The position numbers were made by a program, and so were the translations under genes. A stretch of 12,147 nt of DNA from Prevotella sp. UBA7551 (GTDB lineage: Bacteria; Bacteroidota; Bacteroidia; Bacteroidales; Bacteroidaceae), in the NCBI GenBank assembly GCA_002479145.1, contig DLLX01000022.1, positions 9,363-21,509 on the forward strand. The letters are read 5' to 3'. The notes under the pieces are model-generated. The model searched no databases. It was not told the DNA's origin and saw only the letters and a list, made by a program, of their open reading frames with translations. Of the stretch, positions 1 to 7,195 are shown one piece after another (within the stretch, counting starts at the first letter, position 1; the number at the start of each line of letters is the position of its first letter).

Positions 1-163
1 CATCCGCCACCAGAGCGGCTTAGTGGTGCTTTTCGTCTCATCCGGCAACGCTAACCCACTGGATTTCTCTTTCGGATATTTACATCAATCCACCATTGTT
101 GACCAAGAATGAAGGGAAAAATGGGTAGTAGAAAATAATAATCGGGCATTATCCTGCCATAAG
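1..163. other. Upstream leader, no gene recognised
   Basis: I find no convincing gene here. Frame 2 is open from the window edge to a TGA near position 109 (about 36 residues), but the peptide resembles nothing I recognise and could be chance. A weak hairpin (CACCA at 8-12 pairing with TGGTG at 24-28, then CTTTT) could be the end of a terminator for a gene outside the window. The rest is moderately AT-rich leader DNA ahead of the promoter at 164-195. Confidence 0.4.
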
Positions 164-195
164 TTTGCTGGATTCAAATAATTAACTTATTTTTG
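164..195 (+). promoter_or_regulatory. Bacteroidetes-type promoter of the HHH/beta-barrel gene
   Basis: TTTG at 164-167 is the -33 element. TATTTTTG at 188-195 is an exact match to the TAnnTTTG -7 element. The spacer is 20 bases, which fits the Bacteroidetes primary sigma factor consensus. Transcription should begin near 200-203, leaving a leader of about 17 bases before the ATG at 219. The element also argues against the in-frame GTG at 195, which lies inside it. Confidence 0.75.
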
Positions 196-218
196 TGCCA
201 ACTAAAAACCAATCCATC

Positions 219-2222
219 ATGAGACCATTCCTTGCCATCATCCTGCTGCTTCTGTCGATACTCACCGTTCCGGCACAGTCGTCCCACACGGGATGGGAAA
301 CGCTTTACGCCCAGCTTGTGGAGGAAGGCGACGACACCGAGCAGCTCGATGAGGATACCTATGAGCTGCTCTCGGAGCTGGCCGAGCAGCCGATAGCCTT
401 CAATCAGGCCACCCGCGAGGACTTGGAGCGCATTCCCTTTCTCTCCGACGGGCAGATTGAGGAGCTGATCATGTACAGGGACCAGAGCCACGGGATGCGG
501 ACGATAGGCGAGTTGTCGCTCATCGAGTCGCTGGACGCGGTGCGCCGCGCGCTGCTTCCCTACTTCATCACGCTCGACGACGACGCTTCGGCAGCGCGTT
601 TTCCTTCCATCGGCACGCTCCTCAAGCAGGGCCGCCACACCATGATGGGGCAGGTGGCGGTGCCGTTCTACGAGCGACGGGGCGACCGCAAGGGGTATCT
701 GGGTTATCCTTACCGCCACTCGCTCCGCTACACCTTCCGCTATGGCTCGCGCTTTCAGGCCGGCCTGGTGGCGGCACAAGATGCGGGAGAACCCTTTTTC
801 AGCGGCGGCAACGGCTGGGGCTACGACCATTACAGCTTCTATATGGTGGCGCGCGATGTGAACCGGCACCTGAAGACGGTGGCAGTGGGGCGCTACCGCG
901 TGCGGATGGGGCTGGGTCTGGCGGTGAACAACGACTTGGGGTTTGGCAAGACGATAGCTCTCCCCGGCCTATTCCGCATGGGCAGCACCATAAGGGCGCA
1001 CTCGAGCCGATCGTCATGGAACTATCTGCAGGGTGGAGCGGCCGAAGTCGCACTCTCCCAACGACTTGTGCTGAGCGCATTTCTCTCCTGGCGGAACATC
1101 GACGCCACCCTGACAAGCGACGGTGAGGGCATTGCCACATTGCTCAAGACGGGATACCACCGCACGGAGTCGGAGATGGCACGCAAGAACAACGCCTCCC
1201 AGACCGCCGCAGGGGGCCACTTGGCCTGGCGGAGCGGGGCGTTCCACCTTGGCGCGACAGCGGTATGGATGCGCTTCGACAAGCCATTGACCCCCAGCTC
1301 CACACAGATTCGCCAACGGTTCTATCCCGCCGGCAAGACGTTCTGGAACGCCAGCCTCGACTATGGTTACACCAGCCATCGGCTGACCTTTACCGGCGAG
1401 ACGGCAACGGGCGACAGTCGCGCCGTGGCCACACTCAATGCGCTGTCCTTCCGCGCCACATCGGCGCTTACACTCACCGCCATCCAGCGATTTTACAGCT
1501 ACAAGTACTACGCCGTCCTCGGACAGTCGTTCGCCGACGGCGGCCGAGTGCAGAACGAGAGTGGCGTAATGGCGAAAGCCGACTGGACACCTGGCGGTGG
1601 ATGGACGCTGACGGCCTACACCGATTATGCCTACTTTCCGTGGGCAAGATACCAGGCTCACCAGGCTTCCCATAGTTGGGATCACTTCCTGCAAGCTACT
1701 TACGGCCGTGGACGCTGGCTCTGCACGGCGCGCTACCGGCTTCGCACGCGCACGAAGGACAACGAAGCGAAGACAAAACTCATCGACGAGACCACACAAC
1801 GGGCACGGGTGGCCGTGGTCTATACGGCCGACGGGTGGGCCTTCCGTACCCAGGCCGACGGGGCGTGGAGCGACTTCCGACAGTCGAGCCGCGGCTATAT
1901 GGGCACCCTGTCGGCCACATGGAGCAGGATAAAAGGCCTTCAGGCCACAGCACTGGCCAGCTATTTCCACACCGACGACTACGCCTCGCGCATCTATACC
2001 TACGAGCGGGGACTGCTTTACTCCTTTTCTTTCCCCGCCTTCTACGGCAAGGGCATCCGCTACGCGCTTTTTGTGCGCGCGGACGTGTCGCAAAAGCTGA
2101 TGATAATCGGCAAGCTGGGCGTGACGAACTATCTCGACCGCGACCACATCTCGTCGGGACTGCAGCAGATAGACGGCTCGTCGAGAGCAGACCTGGAGTT
2201 GCAAGTGCGGTTGAAGCTGTGA
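219..2222 (+). CDS. Exported helix-hairpin-helix / beta-barrel protein
   Basis: This 667-residue protein begins with a signal peptide (residues 1 to about 20, a hydrophobic ILLLLS core, then PAQSS). Residues 61-115 form a ComEA-like helix-hairpin-helix pair: FNQATREDLERIPFLSDGQI, then an R-bearing helix and a second ELSLIESLDAVRR helix. In other proteins such modules bind DNA without sequence specificity. From about residue 140 to the end the sequence alternates aromatic and polar residues in short strands (for example RHSLRYTFRYGSRFQAGLV), ending LELQVRLKL, as in an outer-membrane beta-barrel. The ATG at 219 is chosen because it starts the signal peptide and the promoter ends at 195. The gene stands alone between its promoter and a terminator. 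Similar proteins are annotated in Bacteroidetes only as HHH-domain proteins. The role is unknown; DNA handling at the outer membrane is a guess. Confidence 0.85.
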   Translation: MRPFLAIILLLLSILTVPAQSSHTGWETLYAQLVEEGDDTEQLDEDTYELLSELAEQPIAFNQATREDLERIPFLSDGQIEELIMYRDQSHGMRTIGELSLIESLDAVRRALLPYFITLDDDASAARFPSIGTLLKQGRHTMMGQVAVPFYERRGDRKGYLGYPYRHSLRYTFRYGSRFQAGLVAAQDAGEPFFSGGNGWGYDHYSFYMVARDVNRHLKTVAVGRYRVRMGLGLAVNNDLGFGKTIALPGLFRMGSTIRAHSSRSSWNYLQGGAAEVALSQRLVLSAFLSWRNIDATLTSDGEGIATLLKTGYHRTESEMARKNNASQTAAGGHLAWRSGAFHLGATAVWMRFDKPLTPSSTQIRQRFYPAGKTFWNASLDYGYTSHRLTFTGETATGDSRAVATLNALSFRATSALTLTAIQRFYSYKYYAVLGQSFADGGRVQNESGVMAKADWTPGGGWTLTAYTDYAYFPWARYQAHQASHSWDHFLQATYGRGRWLCTARYRLRTRTKDNEAKTKLIDETTQRARVAVVYTADGWAFRTQADGAWSDFRQSSRGYMGTLSATWSRIKGLQATALASYFHTDDYASRIYTYERGLLYSFSFPAFYGKGIRYALFVRADVSQKLMIIGKLGVTNYLDRDHISSGLQQIDGSSRADLELQVRLKL

Positions 2223-2258
2223 GCAACGCCACGGGACACCATTCTTCAGGACGGGGAA

Positions 2259-2285
2259 GAGCAGCCGAAAAGTCGGCTCTCTTTT
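2259..2285 (+). terminator. Rho-independent terminator after the HHH/beta-barrel gene
   Basis: AGCCGA (2263-2268) pairs with TCGGCT (2273-2278) around an AAAG loop. GAG (2259-2261) pairs with CTC (2279-2281) across a one-base bulge, and TTTT follows at 2282-2285. It starts 36 bases after the stop codon and ends ahead of the leuS promoter, so it separates the two transcription units. Confidence 0.65.
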
Positions 2286-2341
2286 CGGAAGGGACAAGAC
2301 AATATCATGTGAAAAGTCGCTCCAATGAGGAAAGTTTTTTG

Positions 2342-2349
2342 TAAATTTG
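2342..2349 (+). promoter_or_regulatory. leuS promoter, -7 element
   Basis: TAAATTTG is an exact match to the Bacteroidetes TAnnTTTG -7 element, 68 bases before the leuS start codon. No clean TTTG lies 19-21 bases upstream, so the -33 half is weak. Predicted transcription start is near 2355, giving a leader of about 60 bases. Because the later genes lack comparable elements, this may serve leuS and several genes behind it. Confidence 0.5.
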
Positions 2350-2417
2350 CACCAGTTATGCCATAAGTCCACCTATCGGACGAAAAGCAGAAAAAGGGAC
2401 AATACAAAAACATAACA

Positions 2418-5267
2418 ATGGAATACGATTTCAAAGAGATCGAACGGAAATGGCAACAGCACTGGCAGGAGCGTCAGACTTACAAGGTGACGGAGGACAA
2501 GGAGCGCGAAAAGTTCTATGTCCTCAACATGTTCCCCTACCCATCGGGCGCGGGACTGCACGTCGGACACCCCCTGGGCTACATCGCCAGCGACATCTAT
2601 GCGCGCTACAAGCGACAGAAAGGCTTCAACGTCCTCAACCCAATGGGCTACGATGCCTACGGACTGCCCGCCGAGCAGTACGCCATCCAGACGGGACAGC
2701 ACCCGGCTGTGACGACGGAGAAGAACATAAAGCGCTACCGCGAGCAGCTGGACAAGATAGGTTTTTCCTTTGACTGGAGTCGGGAGGTACGCACTTGCGA
2801 CCCCAACTATTACCATTGGACCCAGTGGGCGTTTGAAAGAATGTTTGAATCCTACTACGACCACCGCGCCAACCAGGCGCGCCCCATCAGCGAGCTGGTG
2901 CGCCACTTTGAGGAAGAGGGTACGCTTGACCTGGACGTAGCACAGTCGGAGCCGCTCGTTTTCTCCGCTCGCGACTGGCGAAGCATGAATGAAAAGGAGC
3001 AGCAGCAGACACTCATGAACTACCGCATTGCCTATCTGGGCGAGACAATGGTCAACTGGTGCCAGGAATTGGGGACGGTATTGGCCAACGATGAGGTGGT
3101 CGAGGGCGTGAGTGTGCGCGGGGGCTATCCCGTCGTACAGCGCAAGATGCGCCAGTGGTGCCTGCGTGTCTCGGCCTATGCACAACGACTCTTGGACGGA
3201 TTGGACATGGTGGCGTGGAGCGATTCCATCAAGGAGACACAGCGCAACTGGGTGGGTCGAAGCGAGGGAGCGGAGATGCGATTTGAGAGCATCACCCCAA
3301 ATGGCGACCATGAGCGCCGGGGCCACTTCACCATTTTCACCACCCGTGCCGACACTATTTTCGGTGTGACCTTCATGGTGCTCGCCCCTGAGTCGGAATT
3401 GGTGGCAGAACTGACCTCCGACGCACAGCGGGAAGAGGTGGAGAAGTATCTGGCCTATGTCGCCAAGCGCACGGAGCGCGAGCGCATGACCGACCACAAG
3501 GTGACGGGAGTGTTCTCGGGTTCCTACGGCATCAACCCGTTTACGGGGGAGCGTATTCCCATCTGGATTTCCGAATATGTGTTGGCCGGCTACGGCACGG
3601 GAGCCATTATGGCCGTTCCTGCGCACGATTCGCGCGACTATGCCTTTGCCCGCCACTTCCATTTGCCCATCATTCCGCTCATCGAAGGGGCTGACGTGAG
3701 TGAGCAGAGCTACGATGCCAAAGAGGGAACGGTGATAAACTCGCCGAAAAAGGGAGTGGATTCGCCGCTCTCACTCAACGGACTGACCGTCAAAGAGGCC
3801 ATAGCCAAGACTAAGGAGTATATCAAAAAGGTGGGAATAGGGCGTGTCAAGGTCAACTACCGACTGCGCGATGCCATCTTCTCCCGCCAGCGTTATTGGG
3901 GCGAACCGTTCCCTGTATATTATAAGGAAGACATGCCCTACATGATTCCCGAGGACTGTCTGCCCATCCAACTGCCCGAAATCGATGCCTACAAACCCAC
4001 TGACGACGGCGAGCCGCCACTGGGTCGCGCGGAGAAATGGGCGTGGGATACCGTGAATCGGTGCGTGGTGGACAAGCAGTTGATTGACCATAAGACCGTG
4101 TTCCCCATCGAACTGTGCACCATGCCGGGCTTCGCAGGCTCCAGTGCCTACTACCTGCGCTACATGGATCCACACAACAACAAGGCGCTGGTGAGCAAGG
4201 AGGCCGATGAGTATTGGCAGAATGTGGACCTCTATGTGGGTGGAACGGAGCACGCCACGGGCCACCTTATCTATGCAAGATTCTGGAACAAGTTTCTCTT
4301 CGACCTCGGTGTGAGCTGCAAGGAAGAGCCATTTCAGCGGCTGGTGAACCAAGGTATGATTCAAGGACGCAGCAACTTCGTGTACCGTATCAACGCCTCC
4401 GATGCCGCAGAGCATCCCGTCTTTGTATCCAAGGGGCTGAAGGACAAGTATGACACCACCCCAATACACGTCGATGTGAACATCGTCCACGCTGATATTC
4501 TCGACATAGAGGCCTTCAAGGCATGGCGTCCCGACTTCAAAAACGCTGAGTTCATCCTCGAGGACGGCAAGTATGTCTGTGGATGGGCGATAGAAAAAAT
4601 GTCGAAGTCGATGTTCAACGTGGTCAATCCCGACGATATTGTCAGCCAATACGGTGCCGATACGCTCCGGCTTTACGAGATGTTCCTCGGTCCTGTGGAG
4701 GCAAGCAAGCCCTGGGATACCAATGGTATCGACGGATGCCACCGCTTTCTGAAGAAATTCTGGAAGCTATTCCAGCAGGAACTGGTTGACGAGGAGCCGT
4801 CAAAGGAAAGTCTCAAGAGCCTCCATAAGCTGATCAAGAAGGTGAGTGGCGACATTGAGGCATTCTCTTACAACACGAGTGTGAGCGCGTTCATGGTCTG
4901 TACCAACGAGCTTACGCAGCAAAAGTGTCGCAATCTACGCATTCTCCGCACGCTGGTCACGGTCATTGCCCCCTTCGCACCCCACATAGCCGAGGAGCTT
5001 TGGGAGCAGACGGGCGGCAAGGGAAGCGTCTGCGACAGCACGTGGCCGGCCTGGAAGGAGGAGTATCTTGTAGAGGACGAGGTGCAAATGCCGGTGTCCT
5101 TCAACGGAAAAGTGCGTTATCAGCTCCGCCTTCCCGCTGATGCCGACAAGGAAACCGTCATCCAAACGGTGCTGAACGACGAGCGCAGCAAGAAGTATCT
5201 GCAGGGAAAACAGGTGCTTAAGTCCATTGTTGTGCCGGGACGCATCATCAATATCGTCGTGAAGTAA
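2418..5267 (+). CDS. leuS: Leucyl-tRNA synthetase
   Basis: Charges tRNA-Leu with leucine in the cytoplasm using ATP. The 949-residue class I synthetase has the HIGH-type motif HVGH at 48-51 and KMSKS at 727-731. The CP1 editing domain shows TTRADT at 308-313 and AVPAHDSRDY with the conserved aspartate at 404, so mischarged tRNA should be hydrolysed. The C-terminal part carries the anticodon-binding and tRNA-contact regions. It is longer than the roughly 860 residues of E. coli, partly through an insertion of about 60 residues (about 143-203) before the small zinc-like domain. That domain (about 213-248) keeps C215 and C248 but lacks the paired CxxC-type ligands of E. coli, so it probably binds no zinc. 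Both traits match what I know of Bacteroidetes LeuRS. The start follows an A-rich leader without a Shine-Dalgarno sequence. Confidence 0.98.
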   Translation: MEYDFKEIERKWQQHWQERQTYKVTEDKEREKFYVLNMFPYPSGAGLHVGHPLGYIASDIYARYKRQKGFNVLNPMGYDAYGLPAEQYAIQTGQHPAVTTEKNIKRYREQLDKIGFSFDWSREVRTCDPNYYHWTQWAFERMFESYYDHRANQARPISELVRHFEEEGTLDLDVAQSEPLVFSARDWRSMNEKEQQQTLMNYRIAYLGETMVNWCQELGTVLANDEVVEGVSVRGGYPVVQRKMRQWCLRVSAYAQRLLDGLDMVAWSDSIKETQRNWVGRSEGAEMRFESITPNGDHERRGHFTIFTTRADTIFGVTFMVLAPESELVAELTSDAQREEVEKYLAYVAKRTERERMTDHKVTGVFSGSYGINPFTGERIPIWISEYVLAGYGTGAIMAVPAHDSRDYAFARHFHLPIIPLIEGADVSEQSYDAKEGTVINSPKKGVDSPLSLNGLTVKEAIAKTKEYIKKVGIGRVKVNYRLRDAIFSRQRYWGEPFPVYYKEDMPYMIPEDCLPIQLPEIDAYKPTDDGEPPLGRAEKWAWDTVNRCVVDKQLIDHKTVFPIELCTMPGFAGSSAYYLRYMDPHNNKALVSKEADEYWQNVDLYVGGTEHATGHLIYARFWNKFLFDLGVSCKEEPFQRLVNQGMIQGRSNFVYRINASDAAEHPVFVSKGLKDKYDTTPIHVDVNIVHADILDIEAFKAWRPDFKNAEFILEDGKYVCGWAIEKMSKSMFNVVNPDDIVSQYGADTLRLYEMFLGPVEASKPWDTNGIDGCHRFLKKFWKLFQQELVDEEPSKESLKSLHKLIKKVSGDIEAFSYNTSVSAFMVCTNELTQQKCRNLRILRTLVTVIAPFAPHIAEELWEQTGGKGSVCDSTWPAWKEEYLVEDEVQMPVSFNGKVRYQLRLPADADKETVIQTVLNDERSKKYLQGKQVLKSIVVPGRIINIVVK

Positions 5268-5289
5268 GCGGTTTTATGTTATATACCAA

Positions 5290-5325
5290 TGGGGGTGGCA
5301 TTACAGCGGTGATGGACCGCCCCCA
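5290..5325 (+). terminator. Hairpin between leuS and the YitT gene
   Basis: TGGGGGTGG (5290-5298) pairs with CCGCCCCCA (5317-5325), one G-U pair included, around an 18-base loop. An alternative shorter hairpin, GCGGT (5306-5310) with ACCGC (5316-5320), uses some of the same bases. The stem is GC-rich but is followed only by CATTTAAC, not a T-run. It may terminate part of leuS transcription or protect the 3' end while allowing read-through into the next gene, which starts 28 bases later. Confidence 0.4.
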
Positions 5326-5353
5326 CATTTAACACACCATCTCAGTAGAAAAA

Positions 5354-6376
5354 ATGTCAGGTACAGTAAAGATTTTCCTCAACAGCAGGGAGCACATGAT
5401 GAACCAGGTGAAGGATTATGTCTTCATCTTCGTTGGTTTACTTTTGTATACGATAGGCTGGACTTGCTTCCTTTTGCCCTACAAGATAGTGACCGGCGCG
5501 CTCACAGGACTGTCTGCCATCGTCTATTACGTCACGGGAATCCCCATCTACGAAACCTATCTTACCCTCAACGGGCTGCTTCTCATCGTGGCTTTGAAGA
5601 TTCTCGGCCTGCGATTTCTGCTCAAGACCATCTACGCCATAGGCATTTTGTCCGTTTTACTCACACTGGCGCAAGGCTGTATGACGGGTGACAATGGGCA
5701 AATGATACAGATTCTCGGACCCGACAACACCTTCATGGCCCTCATTATCGGCACGATGTTCACGGGAACGGGACTCGCCGTGGTCTTCCTCAACAACGGA
5801 TCGACGGGCGGAACGGACATTGTCGCAGCCTGTGTCAACAAGTACAACAACATCTCGCTGGGCAATGTGCTCATCTGTGTGAACTTCTGTATCATCGGAT
5901 CGTGTATGTTTTTCCCTGCTTTTGGTGCCACTATGCAGCAGCGTCTGCACACTGTGGTGTTCGGATTGTTCACTCTGGTGACCGAAAACTTCATGCTCGA
6001 CTATGTGTTCAACTCCCGAAGACAGAGCGTACAGTTTCTTATCTTCTCCAAAAAGTATGAGAAAATCGCCAGCGCAATAGGCACTACGACCCACCATGGA
6101 GTAACTATCCTCGACGGACACGGGTGGTTTACGGGCACTCCCACAAAGGTTTTGTTTGTCTTGGCACGCAGAAGGGAAAGCCAATACATCTTCCGCCTCA
6201 TCAAATACATAGACCCTCACGCCTTCGTATCGCAGTCGGCGGTAATCGGTGTGTACGGAAACGGCTTCGATGAAATCAAGGGAGACCTCTCGGAAAAGGC
6301 CCTGAAAAACATGAAGGAGAAGGGAAAACAAGAGGTGGCTGGCAAGAATCAGACGACGGAAACGGGCGAAGAGTGA
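5354..6376 (+). CDS. YitT-family membrane protein (DUF2179 C-terminus)
   Basis: A 340-residue inner-membrane protein. The N-terminal part has about five hydrophobic segments (roughly 21-43, 50-82, 91-106, 127-147 and 169-187) and the family motif GSTGGTDI at 149-156. A soluble C-terminal domain, about 225-306, includes the DUF2179 signature GWFTGTPTKVLFVLARRRE and a VYGNGFDEIKG end. A charged tail (KEKGKQ to TETGEE) closes the protein. The transported or sensed compound is not established for this family, so none is assigned. The ATG at 5354 is used; the paired ATGs at residues 15-16, just before the first membrane segment, are an alternative start. There is no separate promoter and the next gene begins 32 bases after the stop, which suggests co-transcription with leuS and rdgB. 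Confidence 0.9.
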   Translation: MSGTVKIFLNSREHMMNQVKDYVFIFVGLLLYTIGWTCFLLPYKIVTGALTGLSAIVYYVTGIPIYETYLTLNGLLLIVALKILGLRFLLKTIYAIGILSVLLTLAQGCMTGDNGQMIQILGPDNTFMALIIGTMFTGTGLAVVFLNNGSTGGTDIVAACVNKYNNISLGNVLICVNFCIIGSCMFFPAFGATMQQRLHTVVFGLFTLVTENFMLDYVFNSRRQSVQFLIFSKKYEKIASAIGTTTHHGVTILDGHGWFTGTPTKVLFVLARRRESQYIFRLIKYIDPHAFVSQSAVIGVYGNGFDEIKGDLSEKALKNMKEKGKQEVAGKNQTTETGEE

Positions 6377-6408
6377 ACCCATTCAGACGGTCTTCATATC
6401 TCATAACT

Positions 6409-7029
6409 ATGAATAAGATTAAAATAGTATTCGCTACCAACAACGCACACAAGCTGCATGAGCTGCGCGATATATTGGGCAAAGACTTCGATATTCTCTC
6501 CCTGGCGGACATAGGCTGCCACGAAGACATACCCGAAGACGGTGCGACGCTGGAGGAAAACAGCCTGGCCAAGGCGCAATATGTCTTCGACCGCTACGGA
6601 TATGACTGCTTTGCCGACGACACGGGGCTGGAAGTGGATGCCCTGGGAGGCGAGCCGGGCGTGCATAGCGCACGCTATGCCGAGGGAACCGACCACGACA
6701 GCGAGGCCAATATGCGCAAACTGCTGGACAAATTAGGAAATAATAACGACCGAAAGGCACGATTCCGCACCATCATCACGTTAATACAAAAGCAGGACAA
6801 TGCACCCAAAGCGGTACGGAAACACTGCTTCTGCGGCGAAGTGGAGGGAACTATCGCCAAAGAAAAGCACGGAACGGAGGGCTTTGGCTACGATCCCATC
6901 TTCATCCCGGAAGGCTATGAGCAGTCGTTTGCGGAGCTGGGCGAGACGATTAAGAACCAGATTTCCCACCGGGGAAGGGCGGTCAGAAAGTTGGCTGAGT
7001 TTCTTTTAGGAGAGAAAAATCGGGCATAG
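6409..7029 (+). CDS. rdgB: RdgB/HAM1 non-canonical purine NTP pyrophosphatase
   Basis: A 206-residue cytoplasmic enzyme that hydrolyses dITP, ITP and XTP to the monophosphates and pyrophosphate, keeping deaminated purines out of DNA and RNA. The family motifs are present in order: TNNAHKLHEL at 10-19 (triphosphate grip, K15), a TLEENSLAKA segment with E49/N51, FADDTGLEVDALGG with the catalytic D70-D71, the GxHSARYA loop, GFGYDPIF at 158-165 (base recognition) and SHR at 186-188. A longer frame from a GTG at 6373 overlaps the preceding stop codon. The ATG at 6409 places the motif TNN at the usual distance from the start, so it is preferred. Length is normal for the family. It lies 32 bases after the YitT gene, probably in the same transcript. 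Confidence 0.96.
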   Translation: MNKIKIVFATNNAHKLHELRDILGKDFDILSLADIGCHEDIPEDGATLEENSLAKAQYVFDRYGYDCFADDTGLEVDALGGEPGVHSARYAEGTDHDSEANMRKLLDKLGNNNDRKARFRTIITLIQKQDNAPKAVRKHCFCGEVEGTIAKEKHGTEGFGYDPIFIPEGYEQSFAELGETIKNQISHRGRAVRKLAEFLLGEKNRA

Positions 7030-7054
7030 GCATTGTCATCGAGCAGATTCCATG

Positions 7055-7087
7055 CGCTTTTCGTGTGGGAAAAGTGCAAGCGAAAAG
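7055..7087 (+). other. Competing hairpins between rdgB and porZ
   Basis: CGCTTTTC (7055-7062) can pair with GAAAAGTG (7069-7076), one G-U pair included, around GTGTGG. Alternatively CTTTTCG (7057-7063) can pair with CGAAAAG (7081-7087). The two folds exclude each other. No T-run follows either, so this is not a standard terminator. It may be an mRNA processing or attenuation element, or chance. Confidence 0.25.
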
Positions 7088-7195
7088 GACCACAGCCCAC
7101 CCCACTCCGCCTCTACCCTTACGGAATATGGCGCACGGGAGAAGGCTGTTTGCTGCCAATCATTCCCTACACCTACTGAATACCTATTATATATA

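Noticed and set aside
1..109. Tail of a gene entering from the left in frame 2
   Set aside because: About 36 residues with no recognisable family; too short to support without sequence to the left.
195..218. GTG start giving the HHH/beta-barrel protein 8 extra residues
   Set aside because: The GTG begins on the last base of the -7 promoter element and would precede the likely transcription start; the ATG at 219 begins a clean signal peptide.
1676..2344. Plus-strand open frame of 222 codons in another frame
   Set aside because: Overlaps the barrel-coding frame and has a low-complexity R/G/P-rich translation, so it is a shadow frame.
1014..2372. Minus-strand open frame of 452 codons
   Set aside because: Antisense to the HHH/beta-barrel gene. 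The translation is rich in R, V, A and G with no family features; it arises from the codon bias of the real gene.
2373..4742. Long minus-strand open frames opposite leuS
   Set aside because: They lie antisense to conserved LeuRS motifs and have no recognisable domains.
6373..6408. GTG start for rdgB overlapping the YitT stop codon
   Set aside because: The added 12 residues are not family-like; the ATG at 6409 puts the TNN motif at its usual place near the N-terminus.
7052..7195. N-terminal extension of the PorZ-like protein from an ATG at 7052
   Set aside because: The 48 extra residues resemble no domain and would bury the signal peptide that starts at 7196.
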